64,000 nucleotides of DNA from Shimia sp. SK013 (GTDB lineage Bacteria > Pseudomonadota > Alphaproteobacteria > Rhodobacterales > Rhodobacteraceae): the NCBI RefSeq assembly GCF_001292625.1, contig NZ_LAJH01000009.1, positions 496,001 to 560,000 on the forward strand. Reading direction: 5' to 3'. Both the position numbers and the translations under genes were made by a program. Within the stretch, counting starts at the first letter, position 1. Every line of letters starts with the position of its first letter. This document shows positions 37,136-46,326 of the stretch, one piece after another. The notes under the pieces were generated by a model. That model made no database searches, had not been told where the DNA came from, and saw nothing but the letters and a program-made list of their open reading frames with translations.

Positions 37136-37609
37136 TCAGGGCTGATACGGCAGCGAACTATGATGCAAAACAATGCGCAGAACACCGTCTGCATCTTTCT
37201 TGTAGGCAAAGCTCTTATTGGCCTTGGTCACATTGCCGTCTTTGTCGGTAAAAATACCCCACCCCTGCCACATGGCCACATCGCCTTCGATAAAACTTGC
37301 AACAGGTTGCAGCTCGACGTTACGCCATCCCAGCAAAGCAAAGCCGCCATCCAGCGGGTAGTCGTCATCGTGGGCCACAAAATAGCTTAGCGCGCCTTTT
37401 TTGGTTGGGCGGAACGTCTGGTCGCCGCTGGCCAGTGTGGGTTTGAAGAGAACCGGACCAAAGTCATATCCATAAGCGGCATCAATCACCTCCTCCGCCA
37501 GAGGACGCGCAGCGTCGATACCGCCATCGTCGTAAGCTTTGGAAATCGCCACAAGCCCTGCGCCCCAATTCTCGCGGGCCTGGCTCAATTCTGCCTCGGT
37601 GATTGTCAT
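37136..37609 (-). CDS. NTF2-like (SnoaL-type) hypothetical protein
   Basis: The 157 residues from MTITEAELSQARENWGAGLV fit the curved-sheet NTF2-like pattern: N-terminal helix with NWGAGLVAIS, a long helix with ARPLAEEVIDAAYGYD, then strands (GALSYFV, VELQPVASFIEGDVAMWQGWGIFTD, KSFAYKKDADGVLRIVLHHS). Similar proteins in related bacteria are often left hypothetical. No catalytic residue is evident. AGGAGAGGG precedes the chosen ATG. It diverges from the alpha/beta hydrolase gene. Confidence 0.75.
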   Translation of the reverse strand: MTITEAELSQARENWGAGLVAISKAYDDGGIDAARPLAEEVIDAAYGYDFGPVLFKPTLASGDQTFRPTKKGALSYFVAHDDDYPLDGGFALLGWRNVELQPVASFIEGDVAMWQGWGIFTDKDGNVTKANKSFAYKKDADGVLRIVLHHSSLPYQP

Positions 37610-37687
37610 GGCGCTATCCCTCTCCTCAGAGCCAAATTTCAAGCTATGTGGACGATCGCTGCCTCCGTTTCAAGAGAAAGAGGACAG

Positions 37688-37712
37688 TTTGTGTCTGCAA
37701 CAGACTCACAAA
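37688..37712. promoter_or_regulatory. Imperfect palindrome in a divergent promoter region
   Basis: TTTGTG and CACAAA with inner TCTG and CAGA arms form a near-palindrome between the divergent NTF2-like and hydrolase genes. It may be an operator; no owner can be named. Confidence 0.3.
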
Positions 37713-37766
37713 TACCGTCGCGACGTCAACCTTGCTGTCCCAATGACAACCGCTAGCGTGCGGCCC

Positions 37767-38633
37767 ATGCAAATGACTTGGCACAATTCCGACCTCTCCG
37801 GCGGCACCGCAACAGCTTGGTGCAGCAACACCGACGGCCCGCCGACGGTGTTTCATCATGCAACCGCGCTCGGCCCGCGTTGTTATCGGCCGTTCCTGTC
37901 AGAGATCGCGCAAACCCATAATGTGCAAGCTTTGGCGATGCGCCCCCTGTGGCCCAACGCACCGCAGCCAAACCGCAAACGCGGCTGGGATCAATTCGCG
38001 GACGACATGATCGCATGGATTGAGGCCACACAGGATGCACCGGTGCTTGCTGTCGGCCACTCTATCGGCGCCGCGACCACCGCCATGGCCGCCGTGAAAC
38101 GCCCTGACTTGTTCAAAGGTCTGGTGCTGATCGAACCTTCCGGCGTGACAAGGCGCATTCATCTGATGCTGCGACTGGTCCCCTACCGTATGCGCCAGAC
38201 CACCGGCCCCGCCGCCGAAGTGCTGCGCGGCCCTACGCACTGGTCAAATCAAGAAGCCGCCTATGCCGACTATCGCGCCTCCCGCGCCTACCGCCGGTTT
38301 GACGATGCAACTCTGCGCAACTTGGTCACGGCACTGACCGTTCCAGATCGCACCAAGGACGGCGTATCGCTGGAATATCCGCGCGAATGGGAGGCCCATC
38401 TTTACGCCACCCCACCACACATCCTGCCAACGCTCAAGAGCATCACGGTTCCGACCCAGATCATCACCGGCAAACCATCGTTGTTCATGGACCCCGCCAT
38501 TGCCAACGCGCTACAGACCGCGCGCCCTGACATGAGCTATACGCAATTGCCCGACTTCGGCCACCTGCTGCCGCTTGAGGCCCCTGCCATAGTGGGACAA
38601 GCCACGCGCGACGCGCTTGACAAATTGACCTGA
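37767..38633 (+). CDS. Alpha/beta hydrolase
   Basis: The 288 residues contain an alpha/beta-hydrolase core with the nucleophile elbow GHSIGA (near residue 95), preceded by the strand VLAVG and followed by the AAMAAVKRPDLFKGLVLIEP segment; the acid and base are probably in ITGKPSLFMD and in LPDFGHLLPLEAP. No signal peptide. Substrate not predictable. The start was set at MQMTWHNSDLSGG; MTW two codons later is equally possible, and upstream residues are unrelated to the family. Confidence 0.85.
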   Translation: MQMTWHNSDLSGGTATAWCSNTDGPPTVFHHATALGPRCYRPFLSEIAQTHNVQALAMRPLWPNAPQPNRKRGWDQFADDMIAWIEATQDAPVLAVGHSIGAATTAMAAVKRPDLFKGLVLIEPSGVTRRIHLMLRLVPYRMRQTTGPAAEVLRGPTHWSNQEAAYADYRASRAYRRFDDATLRNLVTALTVPDRTKDGVSLEYPREWEAHLYATPPHILPTLKSITVPTQIITGKPSLFMDPAIANALQTARPDMSYTQLPDFGHLLPLEAPAIVGQATRDALDKLT

Positions 38634-38694
38634 GAAACCACTTGCCCATAGGCGTCGCATTTGCCCCAATGGGTCAAACACTCAGGACGCCGCT

Positions 38695-39120
38695 ATGACC
38701 GCAGACCAAATCATCGCCCAACTCAACCTCGCCCCGCATCCGGAGGGAGGTCACTATCGCCAGACATGGATTGCCGACGCTCCCGATGGCACCCGCCCCG
38801 CTGGCACCGCGATCTATTTCCTGCTCAAAGCTGGCGAGGCTTCGCACTGGCACCGCGTCGATGCCACCGAAATTTGGCATTTCTACGCGGGCGCTCCGCT
38901 GATCCTGTCGCTTTCTGAAACCGACGCAGGCCCCGCCAAAGACCACACGCTTGGCCCTGATCTGACCATCGGCCAACTTCCACAGCTGATTGTGCCGGAA
39001 AACCACTGGCAGGCTGCACGCACCACCGGCGATTGGACCCTCGTCGGCTGCACGGTCTCGCCCGCGTTTCAATTTGACGGCTTCACGCTTGCGGCTCCCG
39101 GTTTCGACATCCCGCGATGA
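38695..39120 (+). CDS. DUF985 / cupin_5 family protein
   Basis: The 141 residues form a small cupin: LAPHPEGGHYRQTW near the start, AIYFLLKAGEASHWHRVDA with the two histidines, EIWHFYAGAPLILSLS, then VPENHWQAA and GCTVSPAFQFDGFTLA. These blocks are diagnostic of the DUF985 family, which binds a metal but has no agreed role. Its stop overlaps the desaturase start as ATGA, so the pair is translated together. Confidence 0.9.
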   Translation: MTADQIIAQLNLAPHPEGGHYRQTWIADAPDGTRPAGTAIYFLLKAGEASHWHRVDATEIWHFYAGAPLILSLSETDAGPAKDHTLGPDLTIGQLPQLIVPENHWQAARTTGDWTLVGCTVSPAFQFDGFTLAAPGFDIPR

Positions 39121-40016
39121 CCGCGCCGTTGGACCACAAACAAGCGCTGGCACAGCTTGCGCCGGACCACCGCGCCACATTGCAATTCCGCTCCGATGCC
39201 AAAGGCCTGCGCCATCTTTCGCTCTACCTCGGCGCATTGCTTTGCTGTGCGCTGTGGGTTGGTCTGCGCCTTCCCTATTGGGCACTTGTACTGCTCCCTC
39301 TCGGCATACTCTGGGCGTTTTTGTTCACCCTCAGTCATGAATGCACGCACGACACACCTTTTGCCACACGCTGGCTCAACCGCCTGATCGGCCATGCCTG
39401 CGCCCTGCCTTTGCTGCTGCCATTCACATGGTTTCGCGCCTTTCATATGGCACATCACAAATTCACCAATGACCCGGAAAACGACCCCGAACTCGCTGAC
39501 GGTCCGCGCCCTGACACGTGGCGCGCCTACATCATTTATCTGTCTGGATGGGGCTATTGGCGCGGAATGGCCATGGGTCTGGTGAAAAACGCTTTCGGCC
39601 CGCTAAATGCAGCGTACGTGCCTCAGCGCCAGCACATCAAGATCCGCTCTGAGGCCCGCGTTTTACTCGCGCTCTACGCACTCGTATTGCTCAGCTTGCT
39701 TGTCTCTCCGCTAATCTTTTGGGTTTGGATCCTGCCCAGCCTCATCGGCCAGCCTTTCCTGCGCGCCTATCTGCTTGCAGAACACGGCCATTGCCCGCCG
39801 GTGGCCAATATGCTGGAAAACTCCCGCACTACTTTTACCAACCGGATGGTGCAGTTTCTGGCGTGGAACATGCCGTATCATGCGGAACACCACGCCTTCC
39901 CAAACGTGCCGTTCCATCAACTGCCAAACCTGCATCGGGCGCTCAAGCCACATCTGCAAAACACGTCAGACGGCTACAGCGATTTCCACCGCAAGTATCG
40001 CTCCGATCTCCGCTAA
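39117..40016 (+). CDS. Membrane fatty acid desaturase family protein
   Basis: Di-iron membrane enzyme using oxygen to desaturate or hydroxylate a lipid chain. The 299 residues have the three histidine boxes: HECTH (near 75), HMAHH (near 111) and HAEHH (near 256), and about four membrane helices. This suits fatty acid desaturases or carotenoid ketolase/hydroxylase relatives; a substrate cannot be assigned. It is coupled to the DUF985 gene by an ATGA overlap, and faces anmK tail to tail with 10 bases between. Confidence 0.87.
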   Translation: MTAPLDHKQALAQLAPDHRATLQFRSDAKGLRHLSLYLGALLCCALWVGLRLPYWALVLLPLGILWAFLFTLSHECTHDTPFATRWLNRLIGHACALPLLLPFTWFRAFHMAHHKFTNDPENDPELADGPRPDTWRAYIIYLSGWGYWRGMAMGLVKNAFGPLNAAYVPQRQHIKIRSEARVLLALYALVLLSLLVSPLIFWVWILPSLIGQPFLRAYLLAEHGHCPPVANMLENSRTTFTNRMVQFLAWNMPYHAEHHAFPNVPFHQLPNLHRALKPHLQNTSDGYSDFHRKYRSDLR

Positions 40017-40026
40017 GGCCGACACT

Positions 40027-41136
40027 TCACCCTTCCGGCTCGCTCACCGTACCACCACCAACCAACGCCATGACGCCGGTTGTCGCCGAACAACTCGTCG
40101 GCAGCCCCCGCGCCACACGCACCGCTAAATAGGCAAATGCCTGCGCCTCCAGCATGTCTCCGTCCAGCCCGACGTCCTCAACCGGCACCACCGGACAATC
40201 CAATGACACCTGCAACATCTCCATCAAAACCGGGTTATGTCGCCCGCCGCCAGTCACCAACACGCGGCTCGGCGGTGTCGGACAATGCGCCATCCCCTGT
40301 GCCACACTGGCTGCGCACATCGCCGTCATCGTGGCCGCCGCATCCTCATCTGACAACTCACGCACCAAACCCATCATCTCCGGAAAGTCATTTCGATCCA
40401 AAGACTTCGGAGGCATTCTTGAAAAATAGGCCTCTTGCAAAAACAGCTCCAAGGCACCGGTCGCAACCGTACCCGCGGCCGCCACTTTGCCGCCTTCGTC
40501 AAAACTCAACCCCCGCCGCGCACGCAACAGATCGTTGATCGGCGCATTGGCTGGCCCCGTGTCAAACGCCAACAATGCCCCCTCGTCTACCGCCGCCGCC
40601 ATTCGCGGATCGACCCACGTCAGGTTGCCCACCCCACCAAGGTTCAAAAACGCCACTGGCTCGGTCGCTCCAAACCATTTGGCGCAGGCAAAATGGAAAA
40701 ACGGCGCCAATGGCGCGCCTTCACCCCCAAGTTCAACATCGGCCGTGCGGAAATCCCAGACCACCGGCACGCCAAGCGCCTCCGCCACCGCCTGCCCGTC
40801 GCCAACCTGACAGGTGCCGCGCCCGCGCGGCTCATGCGCCAAGGTCTGGCCATGAAACCCCACCAGATCCACGTCCTCAAATCCACCAAGTGCCTCAACG
40901 TGGGCGGTCTCTACAACATTGGCCGCAGCCTCCGCTTCAGGTCCCGACCACTGGCCCAATGCGGCCTCCAAAACCTGCTGCTCTGCGCGTGAGTATGCGC
41001 GATAGCGGCTGGCGCCAAAGCCATGAATATCAACGCCGTCGGTCTGCACAATCGCGGCATCCACCCCGTCAAGGGATGTGCCCGACATCGCCCCCAACGC
41101 CCGCAGCCCGTTTTCGCCGCCTCTGGCCTTCATCAT
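40027..41136 (-). CDS. anmK: Anhydro-N-acetylmuramic acid kinase
   Basis: Recycles cell-wall anhydroMurNAc to MurNAc-6-phosphate. The 369 residues start with two Met codons, then the ATP-binding [16 protein letters not shown] motif, [14 protein letters not shown], the catalytic-Asp region [14 protein letters not shown] and [14 protein letters not shown] near the end. AAGGAAAAGG precedes the start. It diverges from tyrS with 63 bases between. It would process products of the lytic transglycosylase. Confidence 0.94.
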   Translation of the reverse strand: MMKARGGENGLRALGAMSGTSLDGVDAAIVQTDGVDIHGFGASRYRAYSRAEQQVLEAALGQWSGPEAEAAANVVETAHVEALGGFEDVDLVGFHGQTLAHEPRGRGTCQVGDGQAVAEALGVPVVWDFRTADVELGGEGAPLAPFFHFACAKWFGATEPVAFLNLGGVGNLTWVDPRMAAAVDEGALLAFDTGPANAPINDLLRARRGLSFDEGGKVAAAGTVATGALELFLQEAYFSRMPPKSLDRNDFPEMMGLVRELSDEDAAATMTAMCAASVAQGMAHCPTPPSRVLVTGGGRHNPVLMEMLQVSLDCPVVPVEDVGLDGDMLEAQAFAYLAVRVARGLPTSCSATTGVMALVGGGTVSEPEG

Positions 41137-41199
41137 GGCCTTTTCCTTCTGCTCATCCCCGCTTATACACAGGTCCAATGACAATACGGGATCGACACC

Positions 41200-42453
41200 A
41201 TGACCTACCAGCCCAAATCGGAATTTCTGACCGTGATGCTCGAGCGCGGCTTTGTGGCCGATTGCACGGACTACGAAGCGCTTGATAACGCGCTTCTGAA
41301 CGGTGTGGTGCCTGGCTATATCGGCTTTGACGCCACGGCCAAATCGCTGCATGTCGGCTCGCTGATTCAAATCATGATGCTGCGCTGGTTGCAGAAAACC
41401 GGCCACAAACCGATCACTCTTATGGGCGGCGGCACCACCAAAGTGGGCGATCCGTCCTTTCGCGCCGACGAACGCCCCCTGCTGACCGACGCGCAAATCG
41501 ACGACAACATTGCGGGCATCAAACAAGTCTTTGCCAAATACCTCGACTACGGTGACGGCGGGTCCGACGCGCTGATGCTCAACAACGCCGAATGGCTGGA
41601 CGATCTGAATTACCTGACCTTCCTGCGCGACATCGGGCGGCACTTCTCCGTGAACCGCATGCTCAGCTTTGAAAGCGTGAAATCGCGCATCGACCGCGAG
41701 CAATCTCTGTCGTTCCTCGAATTCAACTACATGATCCTGCAGGCCTACGATTTCCTTGAATTGAACCGCCGCTACGGCTGTATGGTGCAATTTGGCGGCT
41801 CCGATCAGTGGGGCAATATCGTCAACGGCATCGACTTGACCCGTCGCGTCGATGACGGCCAGGTCTTTGGCCTAACCTCGCACCTGCTGACCACATCTGA
41901 CGGCAAAAAAATGGGCAAAACGGCGGACGGCGCGATCTGGCTGAACGCGGAAATGCGTTCTACCTATGAGTTCTGGCAGTTCTGGCGCAACACCACCGAC
42001 GCTGACGTGGGCCGCTTCCTCAAACTTTACACCGAAATGCCGGTCGATGAATGCAACCGCCTCGGTGCGTTGGAAGGCAGCGAAATCAACGCCGCCAAAA
42101 TCATTCTCGCCAATGCAATTACAACGCTGTGCCACGGTGCCGACGCGGCTGCCGCAGCCGAAGCCACCGCCCGCGAAGTCTTTGAAAAAGGCGGCATTGG
42201 CGACGATCTGCCCACAGTGACCCTGACCGCCGCCGACCTTGGCGATGGCATCTCCATCGTGCAGCTGATCGTGAAAACCGGTCTTGCCAAATCCGGCAAG
42301 GACGCCAAACGCCTGATTAAGGAAAACGGCGCCAAGCTCGATGATGCGCCGCTGACGGATGCTGGCCTGATGATTGACGGCGCCGCCTTGGCTTCGCCGA
42401 TCAAGCTCAGCGCCGGCAAAAAACGCCATGCGTTGGTGCAGCTCGGCCAGTAA
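41200..42453 (+). CDS. tyrS: Tyrosyl-tRNA synthetase
   Basis: Charges tRNA-Tyr. The 417 residues have the class I catalytic core with the HIGH-equivalent [13 protein letters not shown], the tyrosine-binding FDATA and [17 protein letters not shown] segments, the KMSKS loop in the form KKMGKT, and a C-terminal S4 RNA-binding domain (about 350-417; [19 protein letters not shown]). The gap to anmK contains no T-box (not expected in this group). Followed by an intrinsic terminator. Confidence 0.97.
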   Translation: MTYQPKSEFLTVMLERGFVADCTDYEALDNALLNGVVPGYIGFDATAKSLHVGSLIQIMMLRWLQKTGHKPITLMGGGTTKVGDPSFRADERPLLTDAQIDDNIAGIKQVFAKYLDYGDGGSDALMLNNAEWLDDLNYLTFLRDIGRHFSVNRMLSFESVKSRIDREQSLSFLEFNYMILQAYDFLELNRRYGCMVQFGGSDQWGNIVNGIDLTRRVDDGQVFGLTSHLLTTSDGKKMGKTADGAIWLNAEMRSTYEFWQFWRNTTDADVGRFLKLYTEMPVDECNRLGALEGSEINAAKIILANAITTLCHGADAAAAAEATAREVFEKGGIGDDLPTVTLTAADLGDGISIVQLIVKTGLAKSGKDAKRLIKENGAKLDDAPLTDAGLMIDGAALASPIKLSAGKKRHALVQLGQ

Positions 42454-42476
42454 GCGCCAATAACACCCCAACATCA

Positions 42477-42506
42477 CAAGGCTCGCCCAATTGGCGGGCC
42501 TTTTTT
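42477..42506 (+). terminator. Intrinsic terminator of tyrS
   Basis: AAGGCTCGCC pairs with GGCGGGCCTT (one G-T pair), loop CAATT, followed by six T. Confidence 0.9.
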
Positions 42507-42512
42507 GCATTT

Positions 42513-42590
42513 TCCTCTTGCTCAAAATATCCCGGGGGAGTCGCAGCGCGCTGCGACGGGGGCTGGCCCCCGTATCCCCCCTAGACACAC
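42513..42590. repeat. Extragenic palindromic element
   Basis: Begins CCTCTTGCTCAAAATATCCC, contains the perfect 18-bp palindrome GTCGCAGCGCGCTGCGAC (42541-42558) and then GGGGG-CTGG-CCCCC (about 42559-42573). I recall similar elements downstream of genes in Rhodobacteraceae genomes. Only one copy is in this window, so its repetitive nature cannot be shown from the sequence. Confidence 0.5.
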
Positions 42591-42609
42591 ACCTCCGCTT
42601 CAGGTTATT

Positions 42610-42623
42610 TGAACACACGTTCA
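42610..42623. promoter_or_regulatory. Palindromic operator-like site before the SDR gene
   Basis: TGAAC-ACAC-GTTCA, a perfect 5-bp inverted repeat, 25 bases before the start codon. A nearly identical sequence precedes the acyl-CoA dehydrogenase gene at 50406-50420. The layout suits a TetR-type repressor. Confidence 0.6.
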
Positions 42624-42647
42624 TTTACCCGCCGGAGGAGCCCGCCC

Positions 42648-43403
42648 ATGAAACTTGACCAAACCTGTGCCGTGATCACCGGCGGCGCCTCTGGCCTCGG
42701 CGAGGCCACCGCCCGCCATTTAGCCGCAAACGGCGCCAAAGTCGCGTTGTTTGACCTCAACGAGGCGCGCGGCACAGCGGTCGCTGCCGACCTCGGCGGC
42801 ACCTTCCACAAAACCGACGTCACGGACGAGGCCAGCGTTGCCACCGCCATCGCGGCAGCCCGCGACGCCATGGGCTGCATCACTGCCGCCGTGAACTGCG
42901 CCGGCATCGCGCCCGCCGCCACCACCATCGGCAAAAACGGCGCTCATCCTTTGCACACGTTCCAGAAAACCATCGACATCAATCTCGTCGGGTCTTTCAA
43001 CGTCGCGCGCCTCGCGGCCGAGGTGATCGCGCAAAACGATCCCGAAGCTGACGGCGCGCGTGGCGTGATCATCAACACCGCCTCGATTGCGGCAATGGAC
43101 GGCCAACGTGGCCAGGCAGCCTATGCGGCCTCCAAAGGCGGCATCGTAGGCCTGTCTCTGCCCATGGCCCGCGATCTTGCCCGCTCCGGCATCCGCGTTA
43201 TGGCGATCGCGCCGGGCATTTTTCTGACGCCAATGCTACAAGGTTTGCCGCAAGAGGTGCAGGATCAGTTGGCCGCCGATGTGACCAACCCCAAGCGTCT
43301 TGGCGACCCCTCTGAATATGCCAGCCTCGCCGGTTTCATCGTTGAAAACGGCTATCTCAACGGCGAAGTCATCCGCATCGATGGCGCCCTACGTATGCAA
43401 TAA
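42648..43403 (+). CDS. Short-chain dehydrogenase, 3-hydroxyacyl-CoA (HSD10-like) type
   Basis: The 251 residues show the Rossmann motif [16 protein letters not shown], the NCAGIAP segment, catalytic Ser in [11 protein letters not shown] and the YAASKGG active site, followed by [15 protein letters not shown]. This combination resembles type 2 3-hydroxyacyl-CoA dehydrogenase / 2-methyl-3-hydroxybutyryl-CoA dehydrogenase of isoleucine and short-chain acyl-CoA breakdown. GGAGGAG precedes the ATG. A shared operator-like site with the valine-pathway acyl-CoA dehydrogenase supports a branched-chain catabolic role; the exact substrate is inference. Confidence 0.85.
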   Translation: MKLDQTCAVITGGASGLGEATARHLAANGAKVALFDLNEARGTAVAADLGGTFHKTDVTDEASVATAIAAARDAMGCITAAVNCAGIAPAATTIGKNGAHPLHTFQKTIDINLVGSFNVARLAAEVIAQNDPEADGARGVIINTASIAAMDGQRGQAAYAASKGGIVGLSLPMARDLARSGIRVMAIAPGIFLTPMLQGLPQEVQDQLAADVTNPKRLGDPSEYASLAGFIVENGYLNGEVIRIDGALRMQ

Positions 43404-43484
43404 CCTCAAAAGGTGCGCGGTCTCCGCGCGCCTTGCCCTTTTGGCGACATTCCATGCTACGCTCCCAGCCAAAGGAGACCCGGC

Positions 43485-44090
43485 ATGCCCCGCCAAAACC
43501 GTGTTCAGCCCACCGGAGACGTGCTCGCCATTCCCACGCGCGGTGCTTTTCTGGGCAACCGTGGCGTCTTGCACGACGAAGATGCCCACGAACACGGCCA
43601 ACTGACCCACCGCCGCTGGCGCCACAAGGCATGGGTCTGCTGCGTGCTGGACTTCAAGAACCGCCGCCGCACCCTGATGGCGCCCAACCGCTATACCGAA
43701 CTCTTCTTCTACGACGAATCCGTTGCGCTCGCCGCCGGTCACCGCCCCTGCGCCGAATGCCGCCGCGCCGACTACACCGCCTTTCTCTCTGCCGCAGGTC
43801 ACACAGGCAAAGTCGCGCAATTTGACGGTCAACTGCACGCGGCGCGCGCCATCCCCCGAACCTTCGGTCAATATCGCCAAACCGCCGACGCACACAGCTT
43901 GCCTGCCGGTGCTTTCATTCTCACGGATACCGGCCCTGCATTGATCTGGCAGGACGCACTGCACCCTTTTGCGCCAACCGGCTACGGCCCACCACGGTCA
44001 GTCCGCGCCGGTGTTGTCAAAGTCCTTACACCGGCTCCAACTCTCAAAGCGTTGCACGCAGGCTATGTTCCAACTGTGCGCCTGCGCTAA
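43485..44090 (+). CDS. Hypothetical protein with HRPCAECRRADY motif
   Basis: The 201 residues start MPRQNRVQPTGDVLAIPTRG with AAAGGAGA upstream. A central block AGHRPCAECRRADYTAF (near residues 85-101) holds two cysteines in a CxxC arrangement plus His/Arg, as seen in Ada-like or small zinc-binding motifs. Tryptophan-rich pieces (RRWRHKAWVCCVLDF) precede it. No signal or membrane segment. I recall it only as an uncharacterised protein in related bacteria. Downstream of the SDR gene with 81 bases between; cotranscription is possible. Confidence 0.75.
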   Translation: MPRQNRVQPTGDVLAIPTRGAFLGNRGVLHDEDAHEHGQLTHRRWRHKAWVCCVLDFKNRRRTLMAPNRYTELFFYDESVALAAGHRPCAECRRADYTAFLSAAGHTGKVAQFDGQLHAARAIPRTFGQYRQTADAHSLPAGAFILTDTGPALIWQDALHPFAPTGYGPPRSVRAGVVKVLTPAPTLKALHAGYVPTVRLR

Positions 44091-44151
44091 AATCGCACTG
44101 CCGCAAAACCGACGCCTTACCGACGCGATGCTGCAGTACCGCAATGCGCAC

Positions 44152-44178
44152 AAAAAAGGCGACCCACAGGCCGCCTTC
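44152..44178 (-). terminator. Intrinsic terminator of coaD
   Basis: On the minus strand, AAGGCGG... pairs with CGCC (short stem with a wide loop) followed by six T, 25 bases after the coaD stop. Confidence 0.7.
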
Positions 44179-44202
44179 TTGTCTTGGCAATCCGTTCAGA
44201 GG

Positions 44203-44700
44203 TCAAACCTTGCCCAACCGCTCCAACAACGCCGAATTCACCGCAGGTGTCACGAACTTGGACACGTCGCCGTCCAATCGGGCGATCTCTTTCACCAGCT
44301 TGGACGCGATTGCCTGATGCTTCAGATCCGCCATCAAAAACACAGTCTCGATCGAACTGTCGAGCGCGCGGTTCATGCCAACCATCTGATATTCATACTC
44401 AAAATCCGTCACAGCCCGCAAGCCGCGCACGATGATCTGTGCACCAACTTCCTTGGCACAGTCAATCAACAGATTCTCAAACGGATGCGCCACGATCTCG
44501 GTGCCGGTCTCCTTTGACAGCTTGGCGCATTCACCCTCGATCATGGCCACACGCTCCTCCAGCGTGAAAAGCGGTCCCTTGTCGCGGTTGATCGCGACAC
44601 CGATCACCAGCCGGTCAACCAAAACGGCCGCCCTGCGAATAATATCTACATGCCCAAGTGTGATTGGGTCAAAAGTGCCCGGATAAAGTGCCGTGCGCAT
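44203..44700 (-). CDS. coaD: Phosphopantetheine adenylyltransferase
   Basis: Penultimate step of coenzyme A synthesis. The 165 residues contain the nucleotidyltransferase motif ALYPGTFDPITLGHVDIIRRA with the T/HxGH-type GHVD, the pantetheine pocket around VIGVAINRDKG, the RGLRAVTDFEYEYQM motif and the end ISSxx-like region SKLVKEIARLDGDVSKFV. Normal length (about 160). Single gene, transcribed opposite to the preceding hypothetical gene. Confidence 0.96.
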   Translation of the reverse strand: MRTALYPGTFDPITLGHVDIIRRAAVLVDRLVIGVAINRDKGPLFTLEERVAMIEGECAKLSKETGTEIVAHPFENLLIDCAKEVGAQIIVRGLRAVTDFEYEYQMVGMNRALDSSIETVFLMADLKHQAIASKLVKEIARLDGDVSKFVTPAVNSALLERLGKV

Positions 44701-44816
44701 GCGTGCCTCCCATTGGTCCTGCCGGCACGCAACATTATTGCGCGCCCATTTGCAAGCGCCTCAATGCCGCATAGGTATTTCTGCGGGAGTTTCGGACGCA
44801 ACGGCACATCTCGGGG

Positions 44817-45251
44817 TCAATGCCCCATGATCATGCCTTCCAATGCATTCTTTTCCATCGCCAACTCGCTCAGGCGCGCCTTGACGGTGTCGCCCAGCGA
44901 AATCAGCCCGACCAGCTTGCCATCCGCCATCACCGGCATGTGACGAAACCGCCCCTCGGTCATCTTCTCAAGAACGCCCACCGCGTCATCGTCAGGCCCG
45001 CAGGTCACCACATCCGCCGTCATGTAGTCGTCTATGGAATGTGACAAACACCCGGCCCCGCGTTTGCCCAATTCGCGCACGATGTCACGTTCCGACAAGA
45101 TACCATTGGGGGTTTCGCCATCCTGCGAGACGATCACGGTCCCGATGCGCTTTTCCGCCAACAGTTTCGCGACCTCTGACACCAGCGTCCCGGGTTTGAC
45201 CGTAAAGACGCCTTCGGACCCTTTGGACTTCAAAATCTGGTGTACGAGCAT
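44817..45251 (-). CDS. CBS-domain pair protein
   Basis: The 144 residues are two CBS domains in tandem (about 10-65 and 75-130), with typical GTVIVSQDGETPNGILSERD and RHMPVMADGKLVGLISLGD blocks, and nothing else. Such proteins bind adenine nucleotides and often sense energy charge; the partner is not known. A short inverted repeat (GGTCCTAA/TTAGG-TC) lies just before its start. No operon partner. Confidence 0.88.
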   Translation of the reverse strand: MLVHQILKSKGSEGVFTVKPGTLVSEVAKLLAEKRIGTVIVSQDGETPNGILSERDIVRELGKRGAGCLSHSIDDYMTADVVTCGPDDDAVGVLEKMTEGRFRHMPVMADGKLVGLISLGDTVKARLSELAMEKNALEGMIMGH

Positions 45252-45315
45252 GGACTTAACCTCCGGTCCTAAAAAATTCCCTTAGGTCAATCGTCGCCTC
45301 AAAGCGCACGATTTG

Positions 45316-46224
45316 TCAAGTTTGCGCTTCGAGTCGCGCAACTTCCTTGCGCAATCCATCGCACAAAGCCTCTGAAAATCGGTTCATCCGCTCTAACCGT
45401 CGATCATCCGCGTGCCGGATCAAGTAAAAACTACGCGTCAGAGACACCTGATCTTGCAAGATTTTGACCATGCCTTTGGCCGAGGGCAGTGCAAAGTCAT
45501 GTACAATGCCAACGCCCGCGCCGCGCCGCACCCAATTGAACTGCACGCTGGCCGAATTGGACGCCAGCCGCACCCTCTCGACGCCGGTTTCGTTCAAATA
45601 GTCCAATTCTTTGTCAAAAATCATGTCCGGAATATAGCCAATCACCATGTGATGACGCAGATCTTCCGGTGTTTCGATCTCGGGATGTTGACGCAGATAC
45701 CACCGCGCAGCGGCCAGATGCAGTTTATAATCCGCAATTTTTTGCACCGTCAGCCGACCGGCTGTAGGGGCGCTCACCGCCACCACCAGATCCGCTTCCC
45801 GCCGCGACAGGCTGACCACGCGCGGCAGCGCCACGATCTGAATATCCAGATCCGGATTGTCTTCGGCAATCTGGGCGCAAACCTGCGGCAGCAGATAATT
45901 CGCCGCCCCGTCCGGCGCACCGATGCGAATTTGCCCCGATATGCCAGTGGTTTGCCCAACCATGTCTTCCGCCGCCTCTTCCAGCGACTGCTCGACCCGC
46001 AAGGCATGTGCCATCAACCTTTGACCCGCGTCCGTCAACGCATACCCAATCGGAGATTTCACAAAAAGCGGCGTCTCATAAGCGGTTTCCAGTCGCGCGA
46101 CGCGCCGTCCGACCGTTGCCGGATCGACATTCAACCGCCGTCCCGCCGCTGACAGGCTTTCCTCCCGCGCCACTGCGAGAAACACCCGTAAGTCATCCCA
46201 TTGTGCTGCTGACTGTGTCGCCAT
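45316..46224 (-). CDS. LysR family regulator divergent from mmsA
   Basis: The 302 residues from MATQSAAQWDDLRVFLAVAR have the N-terminal winged helix (about 8-67; SAAGRRLNVDPATVGRRVARLE) and the LysR effector domain (about 95-295). GGAGGG precedes the ATG. It is back to back with mmsA with 102 bases between, the classical arrangement for a LysR protein controlling its neighbour; ATTTTTGCAA repeats in the gap are likely targets. The effector is probably a valine-pathway intermediate, by inference from position only. Confidence 0.88.
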   Translation of the reverse strand: MATQSAAQWDDLRVFLAVAREESLSAAGRRLNVDPATVGRRVARLETAYETPLFVKSPIGYALTDAGQRLMAHALRVEQSLEEAAEDMVGQTTGISGQIRIGAPDGAANYLLPQVCAQIAEDNPDLDIQIVALPRVVSLSRREADLVVAVSAPTAGRLTVQKIADYKLHLAAARWYLRQHPEIETPEDLRHHMVIGYIPDMIFDKELDYLNETGVERVRLASNSASVQFNWVRRGAGVGIVHDFALPSAKGMVKILQDQVSLTRSFYLIRHADDRRLERMNRFSEALCDGLRKEVARLEAQT

Positions 46225-46239
46225 GCGCCGACCCTCCGC

Positions 46240-46291
46240 ATTTTTGCAAAGCTGTTTTGAATAGTTGCCGCTTTTCAAGGGATTTTTGCAA
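46240..46291. promoter_or_regulatory. ATTTTTGCAA direct repeats in the LysR-mmsA gap
   Basis: ATTTTTGCAA occurs at 46240-46249 and again at 46282-46291, 42 bases apart (about four helical turns). Between them TTGAA and TTCAA form a further inverted pair, and TGCGCAAAC follows near 46302. Similar TTTTGCAA words precede the acyl-CoA dehydrogenase gene. Confidence 0.5.
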
Positions 46292-46326
46292 GCCTATTCT
46301 CTGCGCAAACTGAAATGGAGGATGCC

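Noticed and set aside
45252-45290. GGTCCTAA/TTAGG-TC inverted repeat before the CBS gene
   Set aside because: Imperfect and AT-rich; could be chance, so not listed as an operator.
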